From: a bacterium
GTDB taxonomy: Bacteria; Verrucomicrobiota; Verrucomicrobiia; Verrucomicrobiales; Akkermansiaceae
DNA length: 64,000 bases
Direction: 5' to 3'
Assembly: GCA_018222765.1 (NCBI GenBank)
Contig: JAAEZT010000019.1
Location: 1 to 64,000, forward strand
Part shown: in pieces, positions 17,521 to 25,014 of the stretch
Layout: each line of letters begins with the position of its first letter
How positions within the stretch are numbered: position 1 is the stretch's first letter
The notes under the pieces: generated by a model
Told to the model about the DNA's origin: nothing
The model's input: the letters and a program-made list of their open reading frames with translations, nothing else
The model's database searches: none
Translations under genes and position numbers: made by a program

Positions 17521-18693
17521 ATGACACCACTTTTTCGTAAAATCCTCGGAATGAACTGGGTCCTCATCCTCACCATGTATGGGCTTCTCATTTTCGGGAT
17601 TTTTGCGATTGATAGTGCCGCGCGGCACCTTCCCGTACCCGGAGGCGGGGATGGCGGAGATTACTATTCGGGCATGCACAAAGTCTGGATGGGCATTGGA
17701 ACAGTAATTTACTTCGGAGCCGCCCTAATCGACTACCGGTGGGTCCGATGGTTGGGTGTTCCAATGTATGTCGTCGGACTGGGCCTTACTGCAATGGCGA
17801 TGGGATCTGATGATGCGGTGCACCGTCTGTCCTTTGGACCGATCAGCTTTCAGCCCGCGCAGGTTGCTATTGCAGCCGGGATTATCGCAATTGCCACTTT
17901 GTCGCAGGATCTGCCGAAAATTCACCGAATCATGGGGGCTCCATGGTTCAGGGTTGGCTTGATTGGCGTAATTACGGGGATTCCTTTTTTGATGGTAGTG
18001 AAATTAGGTGACATGGGGTCGGCTTTGGTTTGGGTGCCCGTTGCTGTCGTCGCTTTGTTGGTGAGCGGGATTCCTTGGCGCTACCTCACTCTTTTGACTG
18101 CCATTGTCATCGGAATAGCGCCCATTGCTTACTTCGTCGTCCTGCCAAGTGTTTCCGAGCGGGGAACCGAGCGAATCGAGATTTATCTGGAAACCTTGAA
18201 GGAAGGGCAGGTCGAAAAGACCGATGATACCTGGGCTCCATTTTGGGTTTCGACGGCCATCGGAAAAGCGGGTTGGAAAGGGCTTGGTTGGCGGGCGACC
18301 GAGGAAAGGGGGTCTCTCCACGACAAACGCTATATTCCCTGGAAGACCGCACACAACGATTACATCTTTGCCGTGATTGGAGAGGAGCAGGGGTTTCGAG
18401 GAGCGCTTCTTCTCGTGACGGCTTTCGCTCTTCTTTTGATTCAGTGCCTTTTTATCGCTTTCTACAGCCGCGACCTCGCTGGGCGGATCATTGTCGGCGG
18501 TGTCGTCGGACTCTTCTTTGCCCACCTCTTCGAGAGTATCGGAATGTGTATCCTCCTCACACCGATCACCGGAATCCCGCTTCCACTCGTCAGCTACTCC
18601 GGAACCTTTGTCGTGATCTGCATGTTCCTCCTTGGCTTGGTCCAGAGCGTCTGGGTTCACCGGGTGAAGTATATCGAAGTGGAAGTTAAATAG
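17521..18693 (+). CDS. rodA: RodA/FtsW family peptidoglycan glycosyltransferase
   Basis: A 390-residue polytopic SEDS-family protein that polymerises lipid II during cell-wall elongation. About ten hydrophobic segments are visible. Family landmarks are SFQPAQVA and KLGDMGSALVWVPV, the loop ending HNDYIFAVIGEEQGFRGA, and the C-terminal GIPLPLVSYSG stretch, which carries the SEDS signature. It is assigned as RodA rather than FtsW because no division cluster genes surround it and its N-terminus lacks an FtsW extension; the choice is inference. A small hairpin (GAGGAC/GTCCTC) lies just after the stop at 18705-18723. Confidence 0.9.
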   Translation: MTPLFRKILGMNWVLILTMYGLLIFGIFAIDSAARHLPVPGGGDGGDYYSGMHKVWMGIGTVIYFGAALIDYRWVRWLGVPMYVVGLGLTAMAMGSDDAVHRLSFGPISFQPAQVAIAAGIIAIATLSQDLPKIHRIMGAPWFRVGLIGVITGIPFLMVVKLGDMGSALVWVPVAVVALLVSGIPWRYLTLLTAIVIGIAPIAYFVVLPSVSERGTERIEIYLETLKEGQVEKTDDTWAPFWVSTAIGKAGWKGLGWRATEERGSLHDKRYIPWKTAHNDYIFAVIGEEQGFRGALLLVTAFALLLIQCLFIAFYSRDLAGRIIVGGVVGLFFAHLFESIGMCILLTPITGIPLPLVSYSGTFVVICMFLLGLVQSVWVHRVKYIEVEVK

Positions 18694-18704
18694 GCCCCGC
18701 GACC

Positions 18705-18727
18705 GAGGACTAACTTCGTCCTCTTAA
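18705..18727 (+). terminator. Possible weak terminator after rodA
   Basis: GAGGAC (18705-18710) pairs with GTCCTC (18718-18723) across a 7 nt loop and is followed by TTAAT. The stem is only six pairs and the T run is broken, so termination efficiency is doubtful. Confidence 0.3.
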
Positions 18728-18730
18728 TGA

Positions 18731-18759
18731 TGGACGGATGATTCGAGAGTTGGGATAGT
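18731..18759 (+). promoter_or_regulatory. Predicted promoter of DUF1080 gene, leaderless geometry
   Basis: TGGACG (18731-18736), a 17 nt spacer and GATAGT (18754-18759) predict transcription starting at 18766, exactly the A of the ATG. Both hexamers are four of six to the sigma70 consensus. No Shine-Dalgarno sequence could exist on such a transcript. Confidence 0.45.
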
Positions 18760-18765
18760 TGTCCA

Positions 18766-19365
18766 ATGAAATGGATGATCCTATTCTTGACGTCACTCTC
18801 ACTTTCCGCCGGCGAGAGGCTTTTTGATGAAACGAGTTTGAAAGGTTGGAAGGTGCAGAAAGGGGAGGAGAAGTATTGGAAAGTTCGTGATGGGGTGATT
18901 GTAGGAGGTTCGATGGCAGAAAAAGTCACCCATAACACCTTTATGACGACGGCGAAACGCTACGGGGATTTTGAACTTCGTCTGAAGGCAAAAGTGGAGG
19001 GGCCTCGAGCGAATGCCGGGATTCAGATTCGTAGCGAACGCATCGAAAATCACCATGAGATGATCGGTTACCAAGCGGATATCGGCAAAAACATCTGGGG
19101 ACGCCTTTATGATGAATCACGCCGTCGCAAGTTCCTAACTGGTTGGGCTAGTAAGGAGGGTCCCAAGGCCGTCAAAGAAGGCTGGAACGACTACAAGATT
19201 CGTTGTGAAGGTCCGAGGATCCGTCTTTGGATCAATGGAGTTCTCACCTGCGACTTCACTGAAAAGGACGAAAAGATCCCCTTGAAAGGCTTCATCGCCT
19301 TGCAGGCGCATAGCGGTCCGCCGTTTGAGGCTTCATATAAGGACATCGAGATTGAAGAGCTTTAG
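18766..19365 (+). CDS. Secreted DUF1080 (3-keto-disaccharide hydrolase-like) protein
   Basis: A 199-residue protein with a signal peptide (MKWMILFLTSLSLSAG) followed by a single DUF1080 domain, a concanavalin-like beta sandwich. Typical landmarks are LFDETSLKGWK, WKVRDGVIVGG, NAGIQIRSERI and the C-terminal GFIALQAHSGPPFEASYKDIEI. This family is strongly expanded in Verrucomicrobia and Planctomycetes; some members hydrolyse 3-keto-glycosides. Activity of this member is unproven. The last 4 nt overlap the convergent four-Cys protein gene. Confidence 0.9.
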   Translation: MKWMILFLTSLSLSAGERLFDETSLKGWKVQKGEEKYWKVRDGVIVGGSMAEKVTHNTFMTTAKRYGDFELRLKAKVEGPRANAGIQIRSERIENHHEMIGYQADIGKNIWGRLYDESRRRKFLTGWASKEGPKAVKEGWNDYKIRCEGPRIRLWINGVLTCDFTEKDEKIPLKGFIALQAHSGPPFEASYKDIEIEEL

Positions 19366-20015
19366 GCTTTCGCTTCGAACTCCTCTTTCGATTTTTTTCG
19401 GGCTTGGGCAACGAAGTGGTTGCACGCCTCTTGGCAGACGAGAGGAATGGCGCTGTTCTCGGCGATATTGTTGACGACACCATTAAAGCGGGAGGCTTCG
19501 GAATCATCGAGCGGAGTGTTCTCGTCGAGCTGCCAGAGGATCTTTTTAACGCATTTGTTGGAAGGTCCGCAAACGGACTGAATTAATTCCTGAGCTCCAA
19601 CATCGGAGACATTGGCGGCGTGACGATACATGCCGGTTTGGCGAGCGAGTTTATCCCGGAGGTTTTGAATGCGGACAGAGCCATCTTTCCAGGCCGCCCA
19701 GAGGCCGAGAGATGCGGGATAGAAAAGATCGAGGGCTTGCCTTACCTCACCAGGTGACTGAAGGAGGAGGAGCCAGCCCCCTGGAAGAGACATCTCACCC
19801 TTCGTGAAGCGGTAATCACCATCGGGTGTGTAGAGTCCGATCTCTCTGGCTTTATCAGGGTTTGGATGTGCGTTGAGGGATGAGAAATCGGCATCTTCGT
19901 CATCAAGATGAACCAAGACAAAAGGGGCGAGATCATGATCAGTTAGGATCTTGATTTGACCAATTTGTTGGAGGCCGCCGGCGAGGGCCTCAGTGAGTTT
20001 CTGGGTGAGCGACAT
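19362..20015 (-). CDS. DR2241-type 4Fe-4S domain protein (separate from CbiX)
   Basis: A protein of about 217 residues. It carries four cysteines near the C-terminus in a C-x5-C and C-x3-C arrangement (CGPSNKC and CQEAC, about 38 residues apart), fitting a 4Fe-4S site. From memory, Deinococcus DR2241 joins a CbiX-like chelatase to stabilising and 4Fe-4S domains in one chain; here the same parts appear as two genes overlapping by 26 nt. It may hold a cluster that supports the chelatase beside it. The start could also be ATG 20024. The assignment rests on Cys pattern and neighbour, so it is moderate. Confidence 0.65.
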   Translation of the reverse strand: MSLTQKLTEALAGGLQQIGQIKILTDHDLAPFVLVHLDDEDADFSSLNAHPNPDKAREIGLYTPDGDYRFTKGEMSLPGGWLLLLQSPGEVRQALDLFYPASLGLWAAWKDGSVRIQNLRDKLARQTGMYRHAANVSDVGAQELIQSVCGPSNKCVKKILWQLDENTPLDDSEASRFNGVVNNIAENSAIPLVCQEACNHFVAQARKKSKEEFEAKA

Positions 20016-20835
20016 GTTGGGCATCGAAGGTTGCGATTTGATCGAGAATTACATCAGCCATGAGAGGCTCGGTACCGATGGCGGCGGAGTAGTAGAGAGT
20101 CTTATCCCGAAGCCGGTATGGATTGCGGCGGAAAACTTCTTTTTGGCTGGCGGCTTTACCTTCTTCCTTTTCAAAGCCAAGCATGACGGGAATGTCTTGG
20201 TAACTATGTAGACCATCTGCGATAAAGAAAGGAACGACGATAACGTTAGGTGTCTCCGCGAGTTGGTCCCATTCTGAAATGAGGGGTGCTTCTTCCATAT
20301 AGGTATCTTGCACGGAAGCGAAACGGTTTGCAGGAAGAGTTTGAATGAGTTCCACTTGATCACGAATCGCTTTGGTGGAGTTCTTGTTAAGACCAGTGCC
20401 GTGTCCGACAATGAAGAGGGTGGATTCCTCTGGAGGAACTTCAGGCGCAACTTCCTCTGTCCGTTGAAGAATGAGGGATGTCATGGAAGGGTGAATTCCA
20501 ACCGGGTCACAGTAATGGAGAATTTTACCATGAACCTGAGTCGTTGGACCCGTCAATTCCAACTCGCGGGGAATGACATCCCGGGTAAAATACCCTTCGC
20601 TGATAAAGTCGGGGACGATGTAAACCTCCTCGGCATCGATCATGTAGAGAGCCTCGCGCATGGAAGGCTCCTCTTTCCAAAAACAACAATGCACCTCAGC
20701 AAAGAGCCCCCGCTTTCGGATCTCTGCGGCATGATCGAAATAAGGTGCCGAGGAATCCGGGTTTTCAGTCGATCCGTGACCCACGATCAATAAAGCTGCC
20801 TCCGGCTTAGGGGGGAGCTTTGAAGAAAAATTCAT
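19990..20835 (-). CDS. CbiX-like sirohydrochlorin chelatase, two-domain
   Basis: A 281-residue chelatase of the CbiX/SirB class, which inserts cobalt or iron into sirohydrochlorin for cobalamin or siroheme synthesis. Two homologous halves are visible, each opening with a metal-binding GHG motif: LLIVGHGSTEN (His20) and LFIVGHGTGLN (His145). The halves also share the FISEGYFTRDVIP / FFIADGLHSYQDIPV stretches, where the second metal ligand usually lies. It is the first gene of the unit and overlaps the 4Fe-4S partner. No other tetrapyrrole genes are in the window, so its metal is unknown. Confidence 0.88.
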   Translation of the reverse strand: MNFSSKLPPKPEAALLIVGHGSTENPDSSAPYFDHAAEIRKRGLFAEVHCCFWKEEPSMREALYMIDAEEVYIVPDFISEGYFTRDVIPRELELTGPTTQVHGKILHYCDPVGIHPSMTSLILQRTEEVAPEVPPEESTLFIVGHGTGLNKNSTKAIRDQVELIQTLPANRFASVQDTYMEEAPLISEWDQLAETPNVIVVPFFIADGLHSYQDIPVMLGFEKEEGKAASQKEVFRRNPYRLRDKTLYYSAAIGTEPLMADVILDQIATFDAQHVAHPETH

Positions 20836-20841
20836 GCCCGC

Positions 20842-20869
20842 AGTCTACTTTGACTTGCCCAACGCGCAA
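20842..20869 (-). promoter_or_regulatory. Predicted promoter of cbiX-like gene, leaderless geometry
   Basis: On the minus strand TTGCGC (20869-20864), 16 nt, then TAGACT (20847-20842) predict a start at 20835, the A of the ATG. The -10 is four of six and the -35 three of six to consensus. Confidence 0.4.
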
Positions 20870-20877
20870 GCGGGAGT

Positions 20878-21534
20878 GTGGATAGGGGTGTGCTTTTTCA
20901 AAAACTTCTCGTTTGGCGAGATTCCCAGACTCGCCCGGGGCCTGAGAACATGGCAATCGATGAGTGGCTCATGACACATTTGGGAGATGTGCCCATATTG
21001 CGACAATACCAATGGTCAGGCAATTGGGTGAGTCTGGGGTATTTTCAAAGTCTTGGGGCAGCGAAGATGATTTTTGGCTCTGCTTTAAAATATGTTCGTC
21101 GCTGGACCGGGGGCGGAGTGGTCGATCACCGAAACGATGCCACCTATTCGCTGATGATTCCTTGCTCCGAGCAACTTGCCTCGATAGGAGGATCCGAGAG
21201 TTATCGGCAGATTCATGCTGCTCTGGCTCGCTGCCTGCTTGAGCGAGGACATTCCTGTGAACTTGTCTCCCGTGATTCCGCGAACAATTCCGTCGCTTGT
21301 TTTGAAAATGCGGTGGAATCGGATTTGCTATGCCAAGGTGAAAAAATCGCCGGGGCAGGCCAACGCAGAACCCGACAGGGAATCCTTCATCAGGGAAGTG
21401 TTGCCGTGAAACCCCCTGATCTCACTGAACTGGCGGGATATTTGGCTAAGGAGGTGATTGATTGGACTCCCGAAATCGAGGGAAACCTCAATCCCCGCTA
21501 CGAAAGTGATGCTTGGACAGATCGGGTGCTCTAA
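20878..21534 (+). CDS. Lipoate-protein ligase A family protein
   Basis: A 218-residue protein of the biotin/lipoate A/B ligase fold. The hallmark RRWTGGGVVDH is at residues 74-84, preceded by WVSLGYFQ and followed by DATYSLMIP. The catalytic Lys region is around LCQGEKIAGAGQRRTRQGILHQGS. It lacks the long C-terminal domain of E. coli LplA, so it may be a LipM/LipL-like octanoyl or lipoyl transferase or need a separate accessory domain. The start may be GTG 20878 or GTG 20890; a GGGAG at 20872-20876 is spaced better for the latter. It diverges from the cbiX-like gene. Confidence 0.85.
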   Translation: MDRGVLFQKLLVWRDSQTRPGPENMAIDEWLMTHLGDVPILRQYQWSGNWVSLGYFQSLGAAKMIFGSALKYVRRWTGGGVVDHRNDATYSLMIPCSEQLASIGGSESYRQIHAALARCLLERGHSCELVSRDSANNSVACFENAVESDLLCQGEKIAGAGQRRTRQGILHQGSVAVKPPDLTELAGYLAKEVIDWTPEIEGNLNPRYESDAWTDRVL

Positions 21535-21576
21535 GATGTTGTCAATTGGCCGAAGTGGGGCGATCCTCTGAGCGTC

Positions 21577-22704
21577 TTGAGTTCACAGACACAAACCCTC
21601 CGGCATTTCCTCATCGCTTTCTTCGCGGCGCTGTGGATCCATGTTGGACTGATCTTTGTCTTTATCCTCCTGCTCATCTTCGACATACTGTCCGGGAAAG
21701 AAATTGTGAGCGATCAGGCTGAGAAGGAAATACCATCCGAAGATGACGTTTCCGAATTGGTCCTGACGTTCGAAGAGGATCCACCTGTAGAGATCCTTCC
21801 CATCGAAGAGGATGAAGAGGCCGCCCCGGAAACTCCCATTCCCGAACCCAACGAAAAATTTGCCCGCACTCGTGACAACCAAATGTCAGACGCTCCGATC
21901 AAAGCGGAATTTATTGGAGAGAGGGACACGAGGGCCGCCAGTGACGAGAAGGCCGTCGCCGGGAAGCGTAAATCAGTCGCCCTCTCCGGCGAACTAAAGG
22001 AAAGGAAGGACAATCAAACTTTCAACTCAACCTTCTCAGATGGTGACGCCACCGGAAATAAAACGTCCAGGATCAATGCCGAGGAGATCGATGCCGGCAA
22101 GGATCAAAAGACCGAGGATTCAAGCGAAGCGTCGAGCAAGGAAATGACGCCGAAGAAAGAGCTCGTTTCGAAAGATAAGACGGAGGACTTTGTCGATTTG
22201 GATGGGGTGGCCAAGATCATCGAGGACGCAATGGAGAGAGACAAGAAGGCGGCGAACACCAACTCCCAAATAAAGCCAGTAGTTAAAGTTGCTGAGAAGA
22301 AAAAGGCTGCCAGTCGCGATGGTGGATTCAACAGCCAAACGTCGAAGACGATGGTGAAAGGTGTCCTGAGCGCGAGGGGCATCGGCGCACTCGACGTCAA
22401 GAATTCCGCGGTCGGCACCTACGGATCCCATATTTTCAAGGAAATCGAACGCGAGTGGCAGATGGGGAATTACAAGTATCGATCCCTGATCTCGCCGGGT
22501 CAAATCACCCTATATTTCGTGGTAAACAAGAAAGGACAGGTGTTCAGGCAACGACAGGTGGAAATGAGAGGAGCCTCCGGGATCCAGTGGGGGATTGTCT
22601 TGAATTCTGTAACCTCCGCGAAAATCCCGCCCATGTCCAAGGATGTAATCAAAGAACTCGGGGGCGAAGACCTCGAACTCACCATGGGCTTCACCTACAA
22701 TTAA
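21577..22704 (+). CDS. TonB/TolA-like periplasm-spanning protein
   Basis: A 375-residue protein with one N-terminal transmembrane helix (about residues 10-38), a long acidic, Pro- and Lys-rich disordered middle, and a C-terminal domain of about 100 residues (from GTYGSHIFKEIEREW). The latter resembles TonB/TolA C-terminal domains, including the segment ITLYFVVNKKGQVFR. The start is a TTG. It is followed at once by ExbB/TolQ and ExbD/TolR genes, so the three form an energy-coupled motor. Whether it drives TonB-type uptake or Tol-type envelope constriction is undecided; no Pal or TolB is adjacent. Confidence 0.82.
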   Translation: MSSQTQTLRHFLIAFFAALWIHVGLIFVFILLLIFDILSGKEIVSDQAEKEIPSEDDVSELVLTFEEDPPVEILPIEEDEEAAPETPIPEPNEKFARTRDNQMSDAPIKAEFIGERDTRAASDEKAVAGKRKSVALSGELKERKDNQTFNSTFSDGDATGNKTSRINAEEIDAGKDQKTEDSSEASSKEMTPKKELVSKDKTEDFVDLDGVAKIIEDAMERDKKAANTNSQIKPVVKVAEKKKAASRDGGFNSQTSKTMVKGVLSARGIGALDVKNSAVGTYGSHIFKEIEREWQMGNYKYRSLISPGQITLYFVVNKKGQVFRQRQVEMRGASGIQWGIVLNSVTSAKIPPMSKDVIKELGGEDLELTMGFTYN

Positions 22705-22711
22705 TCTTATC

Positions 22712-23353
22712 ATGAACTTCTCCGAGGCACTCACGACGACCTGGAAATTTTTCAGCGAAGGAGGCATCTTTATGCTCTTCCTTGCGCTCTGCTCATTGGT
22801 TGCGATCACTGTAATCATCATGAAATTCCTTTCCTTGAAAAGAGAACAAATCCTTCCACGACAACTCGAAAGTGAGGTCGAGAATTTTGAAGAACATCTC
22901 GAAAAAGACACCTTGGGCGAACTGCAAACAGAATTTGAACGCGGCGAGAATGCCTTGGCCCGGCTTTGCACCGTTGCCATCAGCAATGCCGGACGCACTC
23001 AGGGTGAAGTGCAGGAAGCGGTGCAGTCCTCTGCCCGAGAAGAAATTGTCCGGATGAATTCGGGGATGCCGGTGCTCGATGTCATTATCACCATCGCTCC
23101 CTTGCTTGGACTTCTCGGAACCACCAGCGGACTCATGACTGTCTTCGGAGACCTTGATGACAAGGACACCATTAGCCGGGGAATCGCCGTCGCTCTGAGC
23201 ACCACGATTGTCGGTCTCGCCATCGCGGTTCCCGCGGTGATCGCCCAGAGTTACTTCACCCGACGTATCGAAACGATGGCGGCCAGGCTGGAAGTCCTTT
23301 TGGGGAAAGTGGTTTCAGCTTGTCACCAGCATGTCTTTTTCCGCGATAAGTAA
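22712..23353 (+). CDS. ExbB/TolQ/MotA family proton channel
   Basis: A 213-residue inner-membrane protein with three hydrophobic segments: one near residues 18-40, and two close together around 115-135 and 155-180. The conserved domain includes MPVLDVIITIAPLLGLLGTTSGLM and ISRGIAVALSTTIVGLAIAVPAVIA, both diagnostic for the MotA/TolQ/ExbB channel family. It starts 7 nt after the TonB-like gene and 11 nt before ExbD, so it is the channel of that motor. Confidence 0.93.
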   Translation: MNFSEALTTTWKFFSEGGIFMLFLALCSLVAITVIIMKFLSLKREQILPRQLESEVENFEEHLEKDTLGELQTEFERGENALARLCTVAISNAGRTQGEVQEAVQSSAREEIVRMNSGMPVLDVIITIAPLLGLLGTTSGLMTVFGDLDDKDTISRGIAVALSTTIVGLAIAVPAVIAQSYFTRRIETMAARLEVLLGKVVSACHQHVFFRDK

Positions 23354-23364
23354 ACAACAGGCCT

Positions 23365-23826
23365 GTGGAATTCTATCGTCCAAAAAAGAAGTCGCCGATG
23401 GTGCCGATCGTTTCCTTGATCGACATTCTCGTCACCTTGCTTTTTTTTCTGATCGTCACGATGCGTAATTTTGAAAAGAAGGAAACGAAGATCCCGCGAC
23501 CCGAAATCAAGGTTAGCCTACCCACCGCTAATTCTCTGAAAGTGGAAACCGTTACCGCCCAGCGAACAGTACTCTCTCTTAGTCCAACCGGTGAGGCCGA
23601 AATTGATGGGCTAAGAGTTCCCGAAGGGTTTCTCAAAGAATACCTGGTGGGAAACCGTGACAATCGTCCCGGCCTCAAGCTCGCTTTGCGAGCCGATGAA
23701 GGCTGCCCGTGGGGGGAGGTCCTTGCAGCTCACAGCGCGGCATTGCAAGCAGGTTATGGCGACGACGAAATCATTTACCGAGTAAAGAAACCTCAACCAG
23801 TTGAAGAGACGTCCAATGATCCTTGA
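23365..23826 (+). CDS. ExbD/TolR family protein
   Basis: A 153-residue single-pass membrane protein. After a short basic N-terminus the helix VSLIDILVTLLFFLIVT contains the proton-conducting Asp expected in ExbD/TolR, and a periplasmic domain of about 110 residues follows. The start is GTG 23365. The final codons overlap the peptide deformylase gene by 11 nt, so the motor genes and def are coupled. Confidence 0.92.
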   Translation: MEFYRPKKKSPMVPIVSLIDILVTLLFFLIVTMRNFEKKETKIPRPEIKVSLPTANSLKVETVTAQRTVLSLSPTGEAEIDGLRVPEGFLKEYLVGNRDNRPGLKLALRADEGCPWGEVLAAHSAALQAGYGDDEIIYRVKKPQPVEETSNDP

Positions 23827-24370
23827 AATCACGCAATACGGAAACCCCATCCTTCGTAAGAAATGCCGACCGGTCACCGAAGTGACGGATGAAATCAAAA
23901 AGCTGGCAGATGACATGGTGGAAACCATGGTCAGCGCCCAAGGCGTGGGCTTGGCCGCACCGCAAATTGACCGGGATCTCCAACTGGCCATCGTCGACGT
24001 CTCGCATGACCCGGAATGCATCAGCTATCTGCGGGTCGACGGGGAGGATACCACTCTCGAGGACCTCATGCCACTCACCTTTATCAATCCGGAGCTTGAA
24101 TTCGGTTCCGATAAGGAGGCTTCAACGGAGGGCTGTCTCAGCATCGATGGGATCAACGCACCGGTAAAACGCCCTATCGAAGTCAAAGCCACCCTCGAAT
24201 TACTCGACGGCCGTACTATTGTAGTGGAGACCGACGGATTACTTTCCCGCGCGATCCAACATGAAACCGACCATCTTAACGGGATTCTATTCACCGACCG
24301 TCTTTCGACAGGTTCCAAGGTTTCCATCCGTAGAAAACTCAAACGTCTGATTCACAAAGACCGCCACTAA
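23816..24370 (+). CDS. def: Peptide deformylase
   Basis: A 184-residue Fe/Zn hydrolase that removes the formyl group from nascent proteins. All three motifs are intact: GVGLAAPQ (residues 43-50), EGCLS (105-109, metal ligand Cys107) and QHETDHLNG (metal ligands His149 and His153). ATG 23816 is preferred because it places MILEITQYG at the N-terminus as usual; an in-frame start at 23801 is less likely. The gene overlaps exbD and is followed 9 nt later by an unknown gene. Confidence 0.96.
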   Translation: MILEITQYGNPILRKKCRPVTEVTDEIKKLADDMVETMVSAQGVGLAAPQIDRDLQLAIVDVSHDPECISYLRVDGEDTTLEDLMPLTFINPELEFGSDKEASTEGCLSIDGINAPVKRPIEVKATLELLDGRTIVVETDGLLSRAIQHETDHLNGILFTDRLSTGSKVSIRRKLKRLIHKDRH

Positions 24371-24379
24371 TCTCGCGTC

Positions 24380-25000
24380 ATGTCCAACGATCCATCCAAC
24401 TCCGATGCTCCTTTTGGGGAGGTCAATCTCCCCAAAAAGAAACAATCCCCCTTCACAACGGCTTCCACCCCCAAGGTAGGGTCGAAGGCCGCTGCAGCTG
24501 CGGCAAGCGTTCGTGCCAATCTTATGGAACCTGACGAGGACTTCGCTGCGCCCCCGGTGCAGCGCTTGAAAACACCGGAACAAGTCGCCAATGAGCCTTT
24601 GGGAGATCTCCCTGACATCGATGACTTCTCCGCGCCCCCCAAGAGTCTGACTCTCCCCACTCCCGGGGGCGAGATCCCGCAGTTAGTTTTGAAAGCGATT
24701 TTCGGCGTATCTGAGGAAATGGACCGGAATGAGATCCTTCGCAGGGCCAGGGCGCTACCGAATATCAAGAGTGTCAACCTGGTAGGACGGGCTGAATGTG
24801 AGGCCATAGCAGTCCTTCAAAAAAGCATCGGAGCCCTAGGCCTGGGGGATGAACCACTCACGCTTCGCGTTGGGGATAGTGATATCAATTTCATCAAGGA
24901 AGAAGGCGTCACCTTGGCTGTGCTCACCAACGGAGGATACGCTGCCGGAATTCGAGAAACCCTCATTATCGTGGCTCGCGAATTAGCTCGTTTGGTTTGA
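24380..25000 (+). CDS. Hypothetical protein with possible Roadblock-like C-terminal domain
   Basis: A 206-residue protein without a signal peptide. Residues 1-95 are low-complexity and probably disordered, rich in Pro, Ala and Asp. Residues about 96-206 alternate helix and strand (ILRRARALPNIKSVNLVG, then VTLAVLTNGGYAAGIRETL and a final helix), which recalls the Roadblock/LC7 fold. That resemblance is by eye only. It lies 9 nt after def and 14 nt before the 5-oxoprolinase gene, so it belongs to the same transcript. No function is assigned. Confidence 0.65.
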   Translation: MSNDPSNSDAPFGEVNLPKKKQSPFTTASTPKVGSKAAAAAASVRANLMEPDEDFAAPPVQRLKTPEQVANEPLGDLPDIDDFSAPPKSLTLPTPGGEIPQLVLKAIFGVSEEMDRNEILRRARALPNIKSVNLVGRAECEAIAVLQKSIGALGLGDEPLTLRVGDSDINFIKEEGVTLAVLTNGGYAAGIRETLIIVARELARLV

Positions 25001-25014
25001 GTCAAGCTTGAGCG

